Notes under the pieces: model-generated
Seen by the model: only the letters and a program-made list of their open reading frames with translations
Databases searched by the model: none
What the model was told of the DNA's origin: nothing
Shown here: in pieces, positions 1 through 9,500 of the stretch
Layout of the letters: each line of letters opens with the position of its first letter
How positions within the stretch are numbered: position 1 is the stretch's first letter
NCBI GenBank assembly: GCA_964529405.1
Contig: CAZGWE010000010.1
Coordinates: 1 to 35,214, forward strand
Direction: 5' to 3'
DNA length: 35,214 nucleotides
Source of the DNA: CAZGWE01 sp964529405
GTDB taxonomy: Bacteria > Patescibacteriota > UBA1384 > XYA2-FULL-43-10 > 1-14-0-10-43-13
Position numbers and translations under genes: made by a program

Positions 1-211
1 TATGCAGCCCGGGGGCAAGAGTAACGCTTGCATGTCCGGTCCGGCTGACTCTGAGTGGAGCGTTATCAATCAGAACAATTGCGTCTCCGGGCATTACCGT
101 TATGTTTAAGAAAGCATGGTTAATAAGCCAGTAAAGAAGCAAAAAGGCACAGATGGCAATGCCGGCTGCCAAATAGATATTGCGGTTGAGTTTTATGCGG
201 GAATGTTTCAT
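1..211 (-). CDS. Membrane protein with PEGA-like segment (partial, runs off left edge)
   Basis: Only the first 70 codons are present; the frame stays open to base 1. It opens with a basic stretch (MKHSRIKLNR), then one hydrophobic helix at about residues 12-32, then a segment reading VMPGDAIVLIDN...ASVTLAPGLH. That matches the PEGA-domain pattern (a 'P-x-GA-x-V-x-ID' strand followed by 'L-x-PG-x-H'), which usually lies outside the membrane or cell wall. The ATG is one base after the stop of the transglycosylase-like gene, and AGGAAGG inside the end of that gene can serve as ribosome binding site, so the two are surely co-transcribed. It is probably the next member of the secretion locus or a surface protein. 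The gene lies below the usual ORF-length cut because it is truncated. Confidence 0.7.
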   Translation of the reverse strand, partial: MKHSRIKLNRNIYLAAGIAICAFLLLYWLINHAFLNITVMPGDAIVLIDNAPLRVSRTGHASVTLAPGLH

Positions 212-212
212 A

Positions 213-1376
213 TTATTTTAGCCTTCCTACTCCGATCCATGCACCAGCATCGTCAAATGCAATATCGGTTTTCTCCTCAATCTTGTCTGTTGTCCTTCTA
301 ACGACAGAAAGGGTCTTTTTCGCCTTATCGACCGCCGACACAATGCCGGAGGGTTTTTTGTTTTCCAAATCAGTTGTGTAGATGTCGCCCGGTTTGATAA
401 TTTCAGCTGAATTACTTTTGGCAATCGGATACCAGTTCAGATTGGGACTTTTCTGGATACCACTGCTGATATCAATGTCATAACTGGCTTGCTTGTAAAC
501 ATACTGAACAAAACTGGAACCATATCGGGCCATATCGGTATTGTTGATCTCTTTTTTGGCTGCCGCGACGATCTTGCCGCCAGCCGCGCTGGCATCCGTA
601 GCCGAAACGCTCTGGCAGCCTTGACCTAGGTTTTGAAAGTTGATCCAAGTGCGAATGGCGAAACCGGGGCTGTTGCCAGCAGTCGCTCCCCAAGCCCAGT
701 TGGAATTTTTCTTGTTTTCAGGTGGATGTTGCAGATCGAAGCCGTTATTAGCCCATTCTGTTGCTGGACCCTGTCCACGGTTATGCCACATGCCAGCATA
801 AGTGATATACCTTTGGTCTGTTGTATTTAAGGGAATATTGTATTTTTTAAAAGCCACTCGAAAGCTAGCAGCCACGGCAGTAGCGGCATCTTCCATCGAG
901 CTGTTACTGCCCTGTTGTTTGCCTCCTGTAACGCCTTCGGCAAGCGCTTGTTGCCAGTAGGCTGACCAATCTGTGATTTGAAAGGGACCATCTTTCTCGT
1001 GCCAGTTGTAAGGATCATTGTTAGGCCATTCGTGTGGATGTTCTGAAAGAAGAATCGCTCCCAGAAGATTTGCATCAATATCGGTTCTTTGCTCGACCTT
1101 ATCCAGTATCTCTTTGTAGTCCGGTTTGGGGGCATTGTTCCAGTCGAAACACTTATCTCCCCCGATTCCCAGTAAATTCTTTAGTGGCGCGAATTCACGC
1201 AAATCGAGCTTGAAGACGGCGGTGAAGACGACCAAAAGCATCAGGCCGGCGAAGATGGCGATGAGGAGGCATGAACAGCCAAAAATACCCAAAACGGGTA
1301 TGCCTCGCCTTGGTTGCTTAAGTGGGACAGGCGAAATTGGTGGTGTTGGTTCAGTTGTATTGGGTTCGTCGGTCAT
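213..1376 (-). CDS. Membrane-anchored lytic-transglycosylase-like protein with degenerate CHAP/NlpC-like C-terminus (VirB1-like role)
   Basis: 387 aa. A Pro/Thr-rich cytoplasmic N-terminus is followed by one membrane helix (about 27-55) and an outside domain. Residues 88-240 look like a lysozyme/SLT fold: DANLLGAILLSEH with Glu112 as probable catalytic acid, then a GPFQI motif (130-134), which is typical of transglycosylases. Residues 262-387 resemble a CHAP/NlpC-P60 peptidase (FVQYVYKQASYD, then KPGDIYT and SGIVSAVD). The position expected for the nucleophilic Cys is Ser (GSSFV, 287-290) and the usual His after SG is absent, so this half is probably inactive or binding-only. In secretion loci such enzymes open the peptidoglycan for the channel. 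It lies downstream of VirB4 across a 108-bp gap filled by an inverted repeat. No good ribosome binding site precedes the ATG. Confidence 0.75.
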   Translation of the reverse strand: MTDEPNTTEPTPPISPVPLKQPRRGIPVLGIFGCSCLLIAIFAGLMLLVVFTAVFKLDLREFAPLKNLLGIGGDKCFDWNNAPKPDYKEILDKVEQRTDIDANLLGAILLSEHPHEWPNNDPYNWHEKDGPFQITDWSAYWQQALAEGVTGGKQQGSNSSMEDAATAVAASFRVAFKKYNIPLNTTDQRYITYAGMWHNRGQGPATEWANNGFDLQHPPENKKNSNWAWGATAGNSPGFAIRTWINFQNLGQGCQSVSATDASAAGGKIVAAAKKEINNTDMARYGSSFVQYVYKQASYDIDISSGIQKSPNLNWYPIAKSNSAEIIKPGDIYTTDLENKKPSGIVSAVDKAKKTLSVVRRTTDKIEEKTDIAFDDAGAWIGVGRLK

Positions 1377-1380
1377 TAAG

Positions 1381-1483
1381 AAAGTTTATAAAGTTTATCA
1401 AGTTCTTAAAGTTCATAAAGTTAACACCAATGAATTCTCCTTATTCTTAAGAACCTTATGAACTTTATAAACTTTATAAACTA
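1381..1483. repeat. Imperfect inverted repeat filling the virB4-transglycosylase gap
   Basis: Two arms of about 40 bases (1381-1424 and 1441-1483) are near-perfect reverse complements, both built from the unit AGTTTATAAAGTTTAT followed by AAGTTC-TAA-GTTC-TAA. The loop is about 16 bases. The RNA would fold into one long AT-rich hairpin between two co-directional genes. No T-run follows, so it looks like a mobile palindromic repeat or an mRNA-stability element rather than a terminator. Confidence 0.75.
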
Positions 1484-1484
1484 A

Positions 1485-3347
1485 TCATTCCCCTAACAAC
1501 TGTTTTGGATCCGTGGTGATAATTTTATCTTCCGAGTATGAGGCGACGGCTTTGAAGGCGACGTGGTTTAAGCCGGCAAAGAAGAGGCCCTCGCCGACGT
1601 CAGATTCGAGCAGGAGATACTTTTCCCCCTCGGTCAGATTAAAGGTATCTGCGACTATATCAATCGACGCTGTGGACTGTTTCATCAGGATTTGCATCGA
1701 GGAATTGGCCACAACCGCTTTGCCGTAACGGCTGCCCAGGAAGTCCTCTACGTCTTGGCTAATGATAGTCAAGCCCAAATAATACTTGCGGCCGCGTTTG
1801 GCTAAGCCGTGCAGGAATTTGGCTGAATCATCGTATTGCATCATCCACCAGGCTTCATCGATAATCATTATGCGCCGCCTCATTTCCTGGCGGATTTTGG
1901 TCCAAATATAATTCAAAATGGTGTACATCGCGATCGGTCGAAGTGATTCCTCAAGGTCGCGGACAGAAAAAACAACAAAGCCCGGTTTCAGCTCAAAATT
2001 GGTTGGCTGGTTGTAGAGCGAGGCAAAGGAACCCTCGACGTACTTGGTCAGCCGGGCGCGCAGGGATTCGGTGCCGTTCATATTCGACAAAACATTGTGG
2101 AAGTCTGTCAGTAGCGGCGGTTCGTTCTTTTGGCTCTCCGGATCGACAGTGATGTCTTTGAGGGCGTAAGTTTCGTAGAGGGCTTTGTCAAGAATAGAAT
2201 CTTCCTCGGGCGAGAGTCCGCCGACCATCAGGTTGATCAGACCGTGGAGCGAAGCGATGTTGGAGCGCAAAACGTCTTCGCCCGACTCCTTAGCATCGAC
2301 CGGCAGGTCGAAGGGGTTGATCCGTTTGTCCGAGTTGAGCGAGATGTCGAGATAACTGCCGCCGACGGCGTCGCAGAGTGTTTTGTACTCCCGCTCCGGA
2401 TCGATAATGATAACGTCGGTGCCCAGCATCAGATAGCGCAGGCACTCCAGTTTGACGAAATAAGATTTACCTGAGCCCGATTTGGCGAAAACGACGCTGT
2501 TGGCATTTTCGAGCTTGAAGCGGTCGAAGATTATGAGCGAATTATTATGGCGGTTGATGCCGTAGAGAATGCCGTCGTCCTGGGTCAGCTCGTTCGAGGT
2601 GAAAGGAAAAGTGGAGGAAAGCGAGCCGGTGTCAAGATTGCGCAGAATGCTGATTTTATCATTCATCAGCGGCAAGGTGGTTGTGAAGCCCTGTTCCATC
2701 TGGAAAATGGCCTCTTTGGTGAAGATCAGCAAACCGCCGAGCGTTGATTCAAGCTGGTCGGTGGCTGTTTTCAATTCTTCAATCGTTTCGGCATAAAGCG
2801 TAAAGTAGAGGCCGAACTGGAAGAGGCGCACCTCGCCTCTTTGCAAGACGTCCCTTAGAGCTTCGATGTCGCCCAGCGCCGTTTCCATCTCCGGATCGCG
2901 CGGTGCGCCCCGTTCTTGTTCGATCATCATACTGGACTCGATTTTACCGACCTGGGTTCTAAGCTCGCGCATGACATCCTTTGACTCCAGCGGGTGGATG
3001 TACATGGCCATATCGAGCGTCAAGTCATAATTGATAATCGGCGAGAGCCAGTTGGTTTCGATATAACGGGGGTAAGTGAAAACGAAAAGAGTCCTGGTGT
3101 AGTAAGGACCGATCTGAAGGTAGTTTTGGGAAACGGAAAAAGCGGCCGGGGCGATAATATCCCGCACCGAAATTTCTCCCTCTTCAACTTGCTTGCTCTT
3201 ACTGAACGAGGCCCAGAACGGGGCTGTTTTAGTTTCCTCTTCCCGTTTTTGGATGTTAGCTTGAGCTATGGCCCGGGGATCGGGTTGGGGCGTGGTGGAA
3301 GTGCCGGCCGGGTCGGGAGCTATGTTTTGGTTTTGTGAATCGGGCAT
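1485..3347 (-). CDS. virB4: VirB4-type type IV secretion ATPase
   Basis: 620 aa. It is the cytoplasmic ATPase that powers type IV secretion/conjugation machines. The Walker A motif is AKSGSGKS (288-295), followed by DVIIIDPEREY (311-321), a hallmark of VirB4/TraC ATPases. Walker B is RRRIMIIDEAWW (491-501; Asp497, Glu498), and SQDVEDF (530-536) fits the sensor region. The N-terminal 60 residues are Pro/Gln-rich and disordered. Residues 60-280 are the reduced VirB4 N-domain, shorter than in classical VirB4 (about 800 aa). The protein encoded just upstream may supply the missing N-terminal part. Downstream is the transglycosylase-like gene. The ATG has no clear ribosome binding site, so translation may be coupled to the gene 14 bases upstream. 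Confidence 0.93.
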   Translation of the reverse strand: MPDSQNQNIAPDPAGTSTTPQPDPRAIAQANIQKREEETKTAPFWASFSKSKQVEEGEISVRDIIAPAAFSVSQNYLQIGPYYTRTLFVFTYPRYIETNWLSPIINYDLTLDMAMYIHPLESKDVMRELRTQVGKIESSMMIEQERGAPRDPEMETALGDIEALRDVLQRGEVRLFQFGLYFTLYAETIEELKTATDQLESTLGGLLIFTKEAIFQMEQGFTTTLPLMNDKISILRNLDTGSLSSTFPFTSNELTQDDGILYGINRHNNSLIIFDRFKLENANSVVFAKSGSGKSYFVKLECLRYLMLGTDVIIIDPEREYKTLCDAVGGSYLDISLNSDKRINPFDLPVDAKESGEDVLRSNIASLHGLINLMVGGLSPEEDSILDKALYETYALKDITVDPESQKNEPPLLTDFHNVLSNMNGTESLRARLTKYVEGSFASLYNQPTNFELKPGFVVFSVRDLEESLRPIAMYTILNYIWTKIRQEMRRRIMIIDEAWWMMQYDDSAKFLHGLAKRGRKYYLGLTIISQDVEDFLGSRYGKAVVANSSMQILMKQSTASIDIVADTFNLTEGEKYLLLESDVGEGLFFAGLNHVAFKAVASYSEDKIITTDPKQLLGE

Positions 3348-3361
3348 ATGATGGTTTTGAT

Positions 3362-4303
3362 TTAAAGGGTGTTCTGATTGTTATTATTTGTAATTTGGTT
3401 GCCTGGCAGGTTTTGTCCAGCCGGCCTGGTTTCATCGCCGACTTGCTTCGTCTCTGTTGGCGGCGCTGAAGCCGGGCTGTTTTTTTGGGCTTCAGCCGTC
3501 ACTATCTGCTTTTCGCCTTCCCTTAACATCTCCTGCTGCCTTTGGATGGATTGCTGCTTTTGGGCAGCCTGGACCGTCTCGGTGTTGTCAATTTTTATTT
3601 CTTGCCTTTGATTGCTCTCTTTAGTCTCTTCTTTCTTTTCGCTTGTATGCTCTACGACTGGCGAAATAAGAGCATCGGCGTCAGTTACCCGTTCTTTGCC
3701 GGCGACCTCCGGGTTGTAAACCTGATAAAACAACTCGATTATTTCCTCGGTGTTTAATTGGCTGCAGTGGAGCCCCATCGCACCCAGGCCGGTAGCGGCA
3801 ATATTGGCTCGCTGCCTTAGCTCCTCTGAATTTTTTTTGAATTCATCCTCGGAGACCCGCAGGATGCCGCTGCTTTTCGGGCGGTTAAAGAACTTGTCGG
3901 CCAGGGAAGCCTTTTGCAGCGAGAGGGGTTGGAAGGGTATGGCGACAAAAAAGGTTTTTTTCATAATATTAGCCAGGCTGATTAATTTGCTGACAAAGTC
4001 AACATAATCTTCGGTCTGAATCCGCAGCAATTCATTATCCTGCTTGTTGATGAGGACGGAAATTTTTTGCAGATAGGGTGTCAGGTCCAACCGTTTTGAT
4101 CTCATGACAATCTCGATGGGAAAGTGGAGCGAATTCAAAAAGCTTTGGTACTGGAAAATAAGCGAATTTTGCTCCTGCTCGCTCTTTAAGGCAAAGTTGA
4201 CAGTCGAGACGGACATAATAATGCGGTAGCCGCCATCGCGTAAAATGACAATGCCGTCTTTTATGCCAGCTATATCAATAATGTCTTGGGTGGGAATAGA
4301 CAT
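3362..4303 (-). CDS. TraC-type N-terminal-domain protein of the secretion locus
   Basis: 313 aa from the ATG of MSIPTQDIID. An upstream in-frame start at 4375 would translate the flanking repeat (YFPPSKYY...), so it is rejected. Residues 1-205 read like the N-domain of conjugative VirB4/TraC proteins (IDIAGIKDGIVILRDGGYRIIMSVSTVNF, then QSFLNSLHFPIEIVMRSKRLDLTPYL, then FFVAIPF). There is no Walker motif. Residues 206-313 are a charged Gln/Glu/Asn-rich, probably disordered tail. In CPR-type loci this protein commonly sits between PrgI and VirB4, and it probably acts as a detached docking domain for the ATPase. The family name is inferred from pattern and context. Confidence 0.72.
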   Translation of the reverse strand: MSIPTQDIIDIAGIKDGIVILRDGGYRIIMSVSTVNFALKSEQEQNSLIFQYQSFLNSLHFPIEIVMRSKRLDLTPYLQKISVLINKQDNELLRIQTEDYVDFVSKLISLANIMKKTFFVAIPFQPLSLQKASLADKFFNRPKSSGILRVSEDEFKKNSEELRQRANIAATGLGAMGLHCSQLNTEEIIELFYQVYNPEVAGKERVTDADALISPVVEHTSEKKEETKESNQRQEIKIDNTETVQAAQKQQSIQRQQEMLREGEKQIVTAEAQKNSPASAPPTETKQVGDETRPAGQNLPGNQITNNNNQNTL

Positions 4304-4311
4304 ATAATATT

Positions 4312-4430
4312 TTGATGGTGGAAAGTAGAAAATGGAAGGTAGAACTTGAAGATGGATATTAGAAGATAGATACAACTTCTATCTTCATAACCTCAAATTC
4401 CATACTCTATTTTCAATCGTCTACCATCAA
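4312..4430. repeat. Family A inverted repeat between prgI and the TraC-like gene
   Basis: The ends are TTGATGGTGGAAAGTAGAAA and, as reverse complement of the right end, TTGATGGTAGACGATTGAAA. The interior is AG-rich on the left and CT-rich on the right, so the whole 119 bp can fold back. The same end sequence recurs at 15351-15441, 17258-17290, 18341-18361 and 32184-32225, which makes this a dispersed repeat family. Confidence 0.75.
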
Positions 4431-4436
4431 TCTTTG

Positions 4437-4832
4437 TTAATGCGTGTCCAACTTGTGGGCTAGTTGTTCAATCTTTTCATGTGAAATGTTCTTGCTTTGA
4501 ATGGTTTTCTCAGCCTTGTGGGGTTTATAGATGGCGACATTCATACTGTCCCCCGGGTTGTGATGCCAGACGCGCTGTTTTGGCGCTGTCATAAAGCCGA
4601 TCATAGCTAAAAAGAAATCGAGGAAGGGGCGTTCGTTGATTTTGATAAAAGAGAGGGCAAGGGTGAAGACGGCCACCGGCGCTGCCAGGACATAAGAGAA
4701 CGGCTTAGGCAGGGTGACAATAATGCTGTAAGCCAAACCGCTGCCGATAATGGCATAAACAAACTGAATCATGGTCAATGGCCCAATGATCCGGTCCTGC
4801 ATATCGATATTTTGCGGCACCTTATAGCGCAC
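4437..4832 (-). CDS. prgI: PrgI family protein (VirB3-like inner-membrane subunit)
   Basis: 131 aa from a GTG start (VRYKVPQNIDMQDRIIGPLT). GGAGG lies six bases before this GTG, and family members begin exactly at YKVPQNID, so the longer frame to 4865 is not used. The opening motif is diagnostic of PrgI, a small VirB3-like membrane component encoded next to VirB4. Two adjacent membrane helices lie at about residues 22-42 and 46-64, then a cytoplasmic tail with KINERPFLDFFLAMIGFMTAPKQRVW. It is the first gene after a promoter (4856-4885), so prgI, traC-like, virB4 and the transglycosylase gene probably form one transcript. Confidence 0.87.
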   Translation of the reverse strand: MRYKVPQNIDMQDRIIGPLTMIQFVYAIIGSGLAYSIIVTLPKPFSYVLAAPVAVFTLALSFIKINERPFLDFFLAMIGFMTAPKQRVWHHNPGDSMNVAIYKPHKAEKTIQSKNISHEKIEQLAHKLDTH

Positions 4833-4855
4833 GATTTCCCTCCATTTGTGTTTTA

Positions 4856-4885
4856 AGTATAGCACAACAAACGGAAAGAGAGCAA
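4856..4885 (-). promoter_or_regulatory. Promoter of the prgI-virB4 operon
   Basis: On the minus strand TTGCTC (-35, 4885-4880), an 18-base spacer and TATACT (-10, 4861-4856) with an upstream TG (TGCTATACT, extended -10). The expected start of transcription is about 20 bases before the GTG of prgI. Confidence 0.65.
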
Positions 4886-4964
4886 TGAAAGAAGGGCAAG
4901 AAGGCGATATGGCATCCGTCTTGGCAAGCCGGAGGCTAAACGAGTAAAAAGGGATTAAAAAACT

Positions 4965-6131
4965 TTATATCTCGGCTTGAGCTGTTTTTATTGGACTAAT
5001 TTCCTCGAATGATTTTACTATTCCAAAGAGAGCGCTCAAAAAACCTTGGGAGTGTCCTGGTTTTTTGCCAGGTAGACCATCTTTTACCTGTCGTGATTTT
5101 GGGACTTCTTTGCTGACACTTTCTGATTTACCCAAACTTGAAGTATCCGGTTGAATTCCAGCTCGAATGGAGATCGGCGGTAGTTCAGCAACTTGTGTTT
5201 GCGGCATTAACGGGTTCCAGACATCAAAGATTTCACCTGTTTCAACTCCTGTTTCCGTTGCTTTTGCTGCCGTAGTTTTAATAGTTTCCCAAAGACTCTC
5301 GATAGTGCCAAATAATTCAGAATTTTTGACAAGAAGGGTTTGTCCATCTTTGGAAGTTGCTTGAATTTCTATTTTTTCTTTGTCTAGGATTCCTCTGGAA
5401 ACACTAAAAAACTTACTAAAATGAGCTTTAGTAATAATACGAGCGCGGCGAAATAGAAAATCACTCTTGTTTCCCTTTGAAGCCATAAATACCGCTATAA
5501 CCTCTGCTAGTCTTTCTTTGCGATTAAGTTCAGGATCGTCAATTGTGGCTAAAACAGTTCTTGACTCCGATTCAATATCTACTTCATCCAAGATATCCTC
5601 GATCGATTTAAGAGGATTGCCTTGATCTTCTTCCTGTGATTCTTCGAGCATTTGTTCGTTATGATATGTACCATCAACCAATTCAATTATAGAGTGGGCA
5701 ACTTCATGGGCGATATTATGATCTAACTCGTGGACAAATTCTCCACGATTTTCTCCTTCCTGATAACGCTCAAAGAGTTGCTGAAAAACAAAGATGTGGC
5801 CGTCATCATAGCCCGCTACTCCCCTCTGACCTCGGTACTTTTTAGCGCTTAACTGGCTAAAATCTTGATCGCAAAAGCTGAATGATTTAATAAAAGTGGC
5901 AAGTTCAGCGGTTGTCAAAGTTTCATTTTCGAGCAACGATAAAAGTGCTTCTATTGTTTTAAATCTTGCTTCTTTGTCAGGAATCTGTTCTAGGTTTGAC
6001 TTATCAACAACACCTTCTATATCGAGTGCCCGCCAAAGATCTTGATATTGTCGGCCCTTTTCGGGAGGGACTATGGTAGTAAAATAATCTTCTATGTTTT
6101 GAATTTTCTCGATTTCCAGATAGGGTGGCAT
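4965..6131 (-). CDS. HExxH metalloprotease-like protein in the secretion locus
   Basis: 388 aa from the second ATG (MPPYLEIEKI), which has GAGGA eight bases upstream; an alternative ATG at 6146 has no such site. In numbering from 6146, the motif NIAHEVAHSIIEL (His147-Glu148-x-x-His151) is a zinc-binding HExxH signature. Glu215 in RLAEVIAVF lies in the right place for a third ligand, as in gluzincins. An acidic segment (167-190) separates the two. The C-terminal 120 residues are Ser/Pro/Lys-rich. There is no signal peptide. The substrate is unknown; it could trim a secretion component or be an effector, or the fold could be kept without activity. It overlaps no neighbour but starts five bases after the upstream stop. 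I know of no standard T4SS subunit of this type. Confidence 0.6.
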   Translation of the reverse strand: MPPYLEIEKIQNIEDYFTTIVPPEKGRQYQDLWRALDIEGVVDKSNLEQIPDKEARFKTIEALLSLLENETLTTAELATFIKSFSFCDQDFSQLSAKKYRGQRGVAGYDDGHIFVFQQLFERYQEGENRGEFVHELDHNIAHEVAHSIIELVDGTYHNEQMLEESQEEDQGNPLKSIEDILDEVDIESESRTVLATIDDPELNRKERLAEVIAVFMASKGNKSDFLFRRARIITKAHFSKFFSVSRGILDKEKIEIQATSKDGQTLLVKNSELFGTIESLWETIKTTAAKATETGVETGEIFDVWNPLMPQTQVAELPPISIRAGIQPDTSSLGKSESVSKEVPKSRQVKDGLPGKKPGHSQGFLSALFGIVKSFEEISPIKTAQAEI

Positions 6132-6135
6132 AGGG

Positions 6136-6582
6136 TTATTCCTCATTAAATTTTTGCTTGATTAATTTTCTGATGGCAATTTCAGAGATTTGATTGGTGT
6201 TTATCTCTCTATTTGGATAGAGTTGAAAATAAACAGCATAAGCTTCCGTTGCTTTAATGGCTTTCTTTAACAGATTTCTAGCCGTAATTTGATTTGGTGC
6301 TAGCTGAGTACTCAATCCGGCCTTGCTTAAGATGTCTCTAACGATATTGGGAATATCTTCTACTCTTGTATGGGAGCTGTCAATAATTTTAAGAGTCTTT
6401 TGAAGGTTCTTGTGAATTTCCAAGATCATCGGTGTTTTTAGGATGCTTAAGGTTTTAATACGTAAAATTATTCCTTCTATTTCCTCCGAAAAATAAATCG
6501 CTTTGAGCAGCTCTTCTGTTGTGTCAAGGAGTTGGATGCGATATAAAATCCGGTTCAATTTGTTGGGGGTTAGATTATCCAT
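6136..6582 (-). CDS. Hypothetical helical protein of the secretion locus
   Basis: 148 aa, unrecognised. It is rich in Ile, Leu, Lys and Glu with regular heptad-like spacing, so all-helical and cytoplasmic; there is no signal peptide, membrane helix or Cys motif. It ends next to the metalloprotease-like gene (5 bases from the chosen start, or overlapping it by 11 bases if the earlier ATG is used) and begins 17 bases after the VirB6-like gene, so it is inside the same transcript. A partner or chaperone role for one of these neighbours is possible but unproven. Confidence 0.6.
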   Translation of the reverse strand: MDNLTPNKLNRILYRIQLLDTTEELLKAIYFSEEIEGIILRIKTLSILKTPMILEIHKNLQKTLKIIDSSHTRVEDIPNIVRDILSKAGLSTQLAPNQITARNLLKKAIKATEAYAVYFQLYPNREINTNQISEIAIRKLIKQKFNEE

Positions 6583-6599
6583 AAGTAAAACGCGAAAAA

Positions 6600-9500
6600 T
6601 TAGGCTTGTGGAGGAGGCGTTGTTGTTTCCGTTGGAGATGAGATTTGGGGTTGATTTAAGGCAGTATTAAAGTCAAATGATTGATGCTGAGCCAATGCTG
6701 GTGTTTGTTTAAAGTAGCCGGAAACATGTTCAACCAAGGTCCTTTGGTAAGATTCACCATTTTTTTGAGCCTCCATTGCTTCTTCATGTGCTTTTTGAAA
6801 TGTACTGCTTAGACCAGTAATGATATCTTCTGTCTGATCTTTGACACCAGCTGCTCGCAGAGTCTCAACCGCAGCTTGTCGGTACTCTTGATTTTTTAAG
6901 TAAGTGGTTTGCGCTCTAGCCTCGCCCAAATTTTCACGAAGTAATCTTAGCTGTTCTTGTCCAACTTGCGTGTTTCCGGCAACTAACTGGTTAAGTGCCC
7001 GTGTATATGACAAAATTTCCCCATTAGGCGCAATCATGCCTTGTTGTGCCATACGATTTGTGGCATTGGCAGCGTTGATGACACCAGTATTTACACTTTC
7101 TGCAACGGTTGTCGATGAACCCAGAGACAAGAAACTGGTAGTTGGTCCGCTGACGCCGGAACGGGGCTGTTTTCTTAAATTATCGAGCAGTAAATTACCA
7201 ATGCCCTCTGTCCGCTCTCTCGACCTTGAAACCATATCGCCTTTTAGAGCTTTAATTGCTGCCTCACTTGTGGCACGATCGATTTGCCTATTAATCTCAG
7301 TTGCTCTTCGGGTTAGGTGAGCAATTCTGGCTTCTCTATCCATATTGGTAATTTCGCCCAAGACTGTTTGGGCAAATTGAGTCAAGTTACCAATTTCTGG
7401 TGCAATAATATTTTGTAATAGTGTTTTAATGCGTGATTGCTGTTTTGGATTTGATGGATCAGAATAACCGGCGATCTTAAAAATGTCTTCATTATAATCC
7501 TTGGTGGTTCGTCTGATTGTTTCTGGAACCTGTATCATAGCTAATTGTTCTCGGGCGAGCAGACCGTCTGCGCCAAACCGGTTAGCAAATGTATTTAAAG
7601 CCAAGAGATGGGCCTCTATGTCTCGGTTTTCTTCCGCTGTGTTTTTGAAAGTGTTAGCTCCGCCTGCTAAAAAGTTTATCAACTTGTCGCCAAAAGCCGA
7701 AAGTTTTTCGGCAACCTGTTCGGACGACTGGTTTTCTTTAATGATTTTTTGAGCATCAGATTCTATCTCTGGTCCTAGGAGCTTGCCAATCCTTTTCTTA
7801 ATTAAGTCTGCTAGATCTCTTCTTTGCCCTGGATCTTCTACTTCGGACGGAACGAGCCCCTCTAAGCCGATTGGTTGGCCAGTTTGAGGATCGATCATAC
7901 CCGCAATGTGCGGTCTAAGTGCCGGATCATTAATTCGTATTTGGGCTTGCCGAATGATTTCTTGGTTGTCGGTAGTTAATTGCTGTATTTTTTCAGGTGC
8001 CCGCCGTCTTTCTTCCTCTTTCTGATCAATAGAGGATTGAAGTCTATTCATTGTTTCAAGGTCTACTTCGTCAGCGGCAAGAAGTTGACGTCGTAGCTCT
8101 GGTATCTCTTCATCTAGTTGTCGCATTGTTTGATTGAGAGTTTCAATTTCTTTGTTGTTGTTTTTGTAAAGCTCGCTCATATTATGAACTTCTGCTTGAA
8201 TCCCCCAAATATTTTCCAGTTCCTTACTTTCTGATCTTGAGACCATTTCGTCGAGCGTTTTTCCTCTTGAAATTGCTTTAAAATATTCATCTGTGATTGT
8301 CCGGTAACGTTCATTAGCAAAAATACCGCTTTTTTTATTCATTTGGGTAATCATCCACTTATCAAGCTCAGCAGCTTTTACTTCGGCGGTTTGGCCGCGC
8401 CTTTGGGCGGCAAGAGTTTCGGCAAACATGGCTGCCCGTTCCTCAATCTCTGCTCTTGTTCTAATAACTTTTCCATCCCTATTAATAATATTACGCTGCT
8501 CATCATAATGTTCTCCAAGTTCCTCCATCGGTAAACTTGCCCTGAATATCTCCTTAGCCTTTTTGTCGGCGGCTGAAATTTGTGATTGAAGCATGGCGTT
8601 GGTTGCAAGATAATTTTCCCTGCCCTGCATCCATTTTTTTCCTGCTTCTGTGTCCTGAAAGGCTTCCAAAATTTTTAGTTCAGCTTGTTCAAGGTTACCA
8701 CCGTATGAGCGGCGTTCATTAATCATTTGCCTGATCTTGTCGTTGTCTAGTCTAACAGAGGCTGTTGCGGCTTCATCGTAATTTTTAGCTTTAGCCTTGT
8801 GGTGTTCAATATATTCTTGATTTCTTTTGCCGGCTTGAATCATGGCTCTAAAAGGATTTAAAGAATTTTTACTAGCTCCCTGTTTTGCCCACTGCTCTGA
8901 TCCCCAAGAAGACGCTCGTTCTCGAGCACCTTTGACAATGTTGCCCCCTGTAGCTCCCCAGATCTTCTTACCCAGTCCGCCCCACTGCTGCATAACCGCC
9001 CCACCCATTTTAAAGGGAGTAGTGATAGCCAGATAAAATACAACTAAAGCAAAAACAAAAGCCATGAACGGGGAATCTAAATTTATTACAGTTGCAAAAA
9101 CTGCGCCAAGCCAAAGCCAAAAAATAGAAACAAGCGGCATAAATGTCCACTTAAAGAAATTACTCCACCATTGCTTAAAGACACTTTTGGTTTGTGGTAA
9201 TACGGTGGCCATAAATGCTAGTGGAGCAATACTAACGAGGAAATAGATTACCCAATTTCTGATTAGGAAAAGATAGGCAAGAATATAGACCATAATTGCT
9301 ACAGCAATTACAAGAATTGTATAGAACAGAGAGGGAAGTATCTGGGCTAATGTCTTAGGTGTGGCCATGCTGTTTTCTAAGCCTTGAAAAATATCGGGAA
9401 ACTTTTCGATCGTGCCTTTTGCCTCTTTTATGGCACCGCTCTTGCCCATCTCGAGAAGTAATTTCATTGCTATATTAGCGATGTCTATAATAAATCGGCA

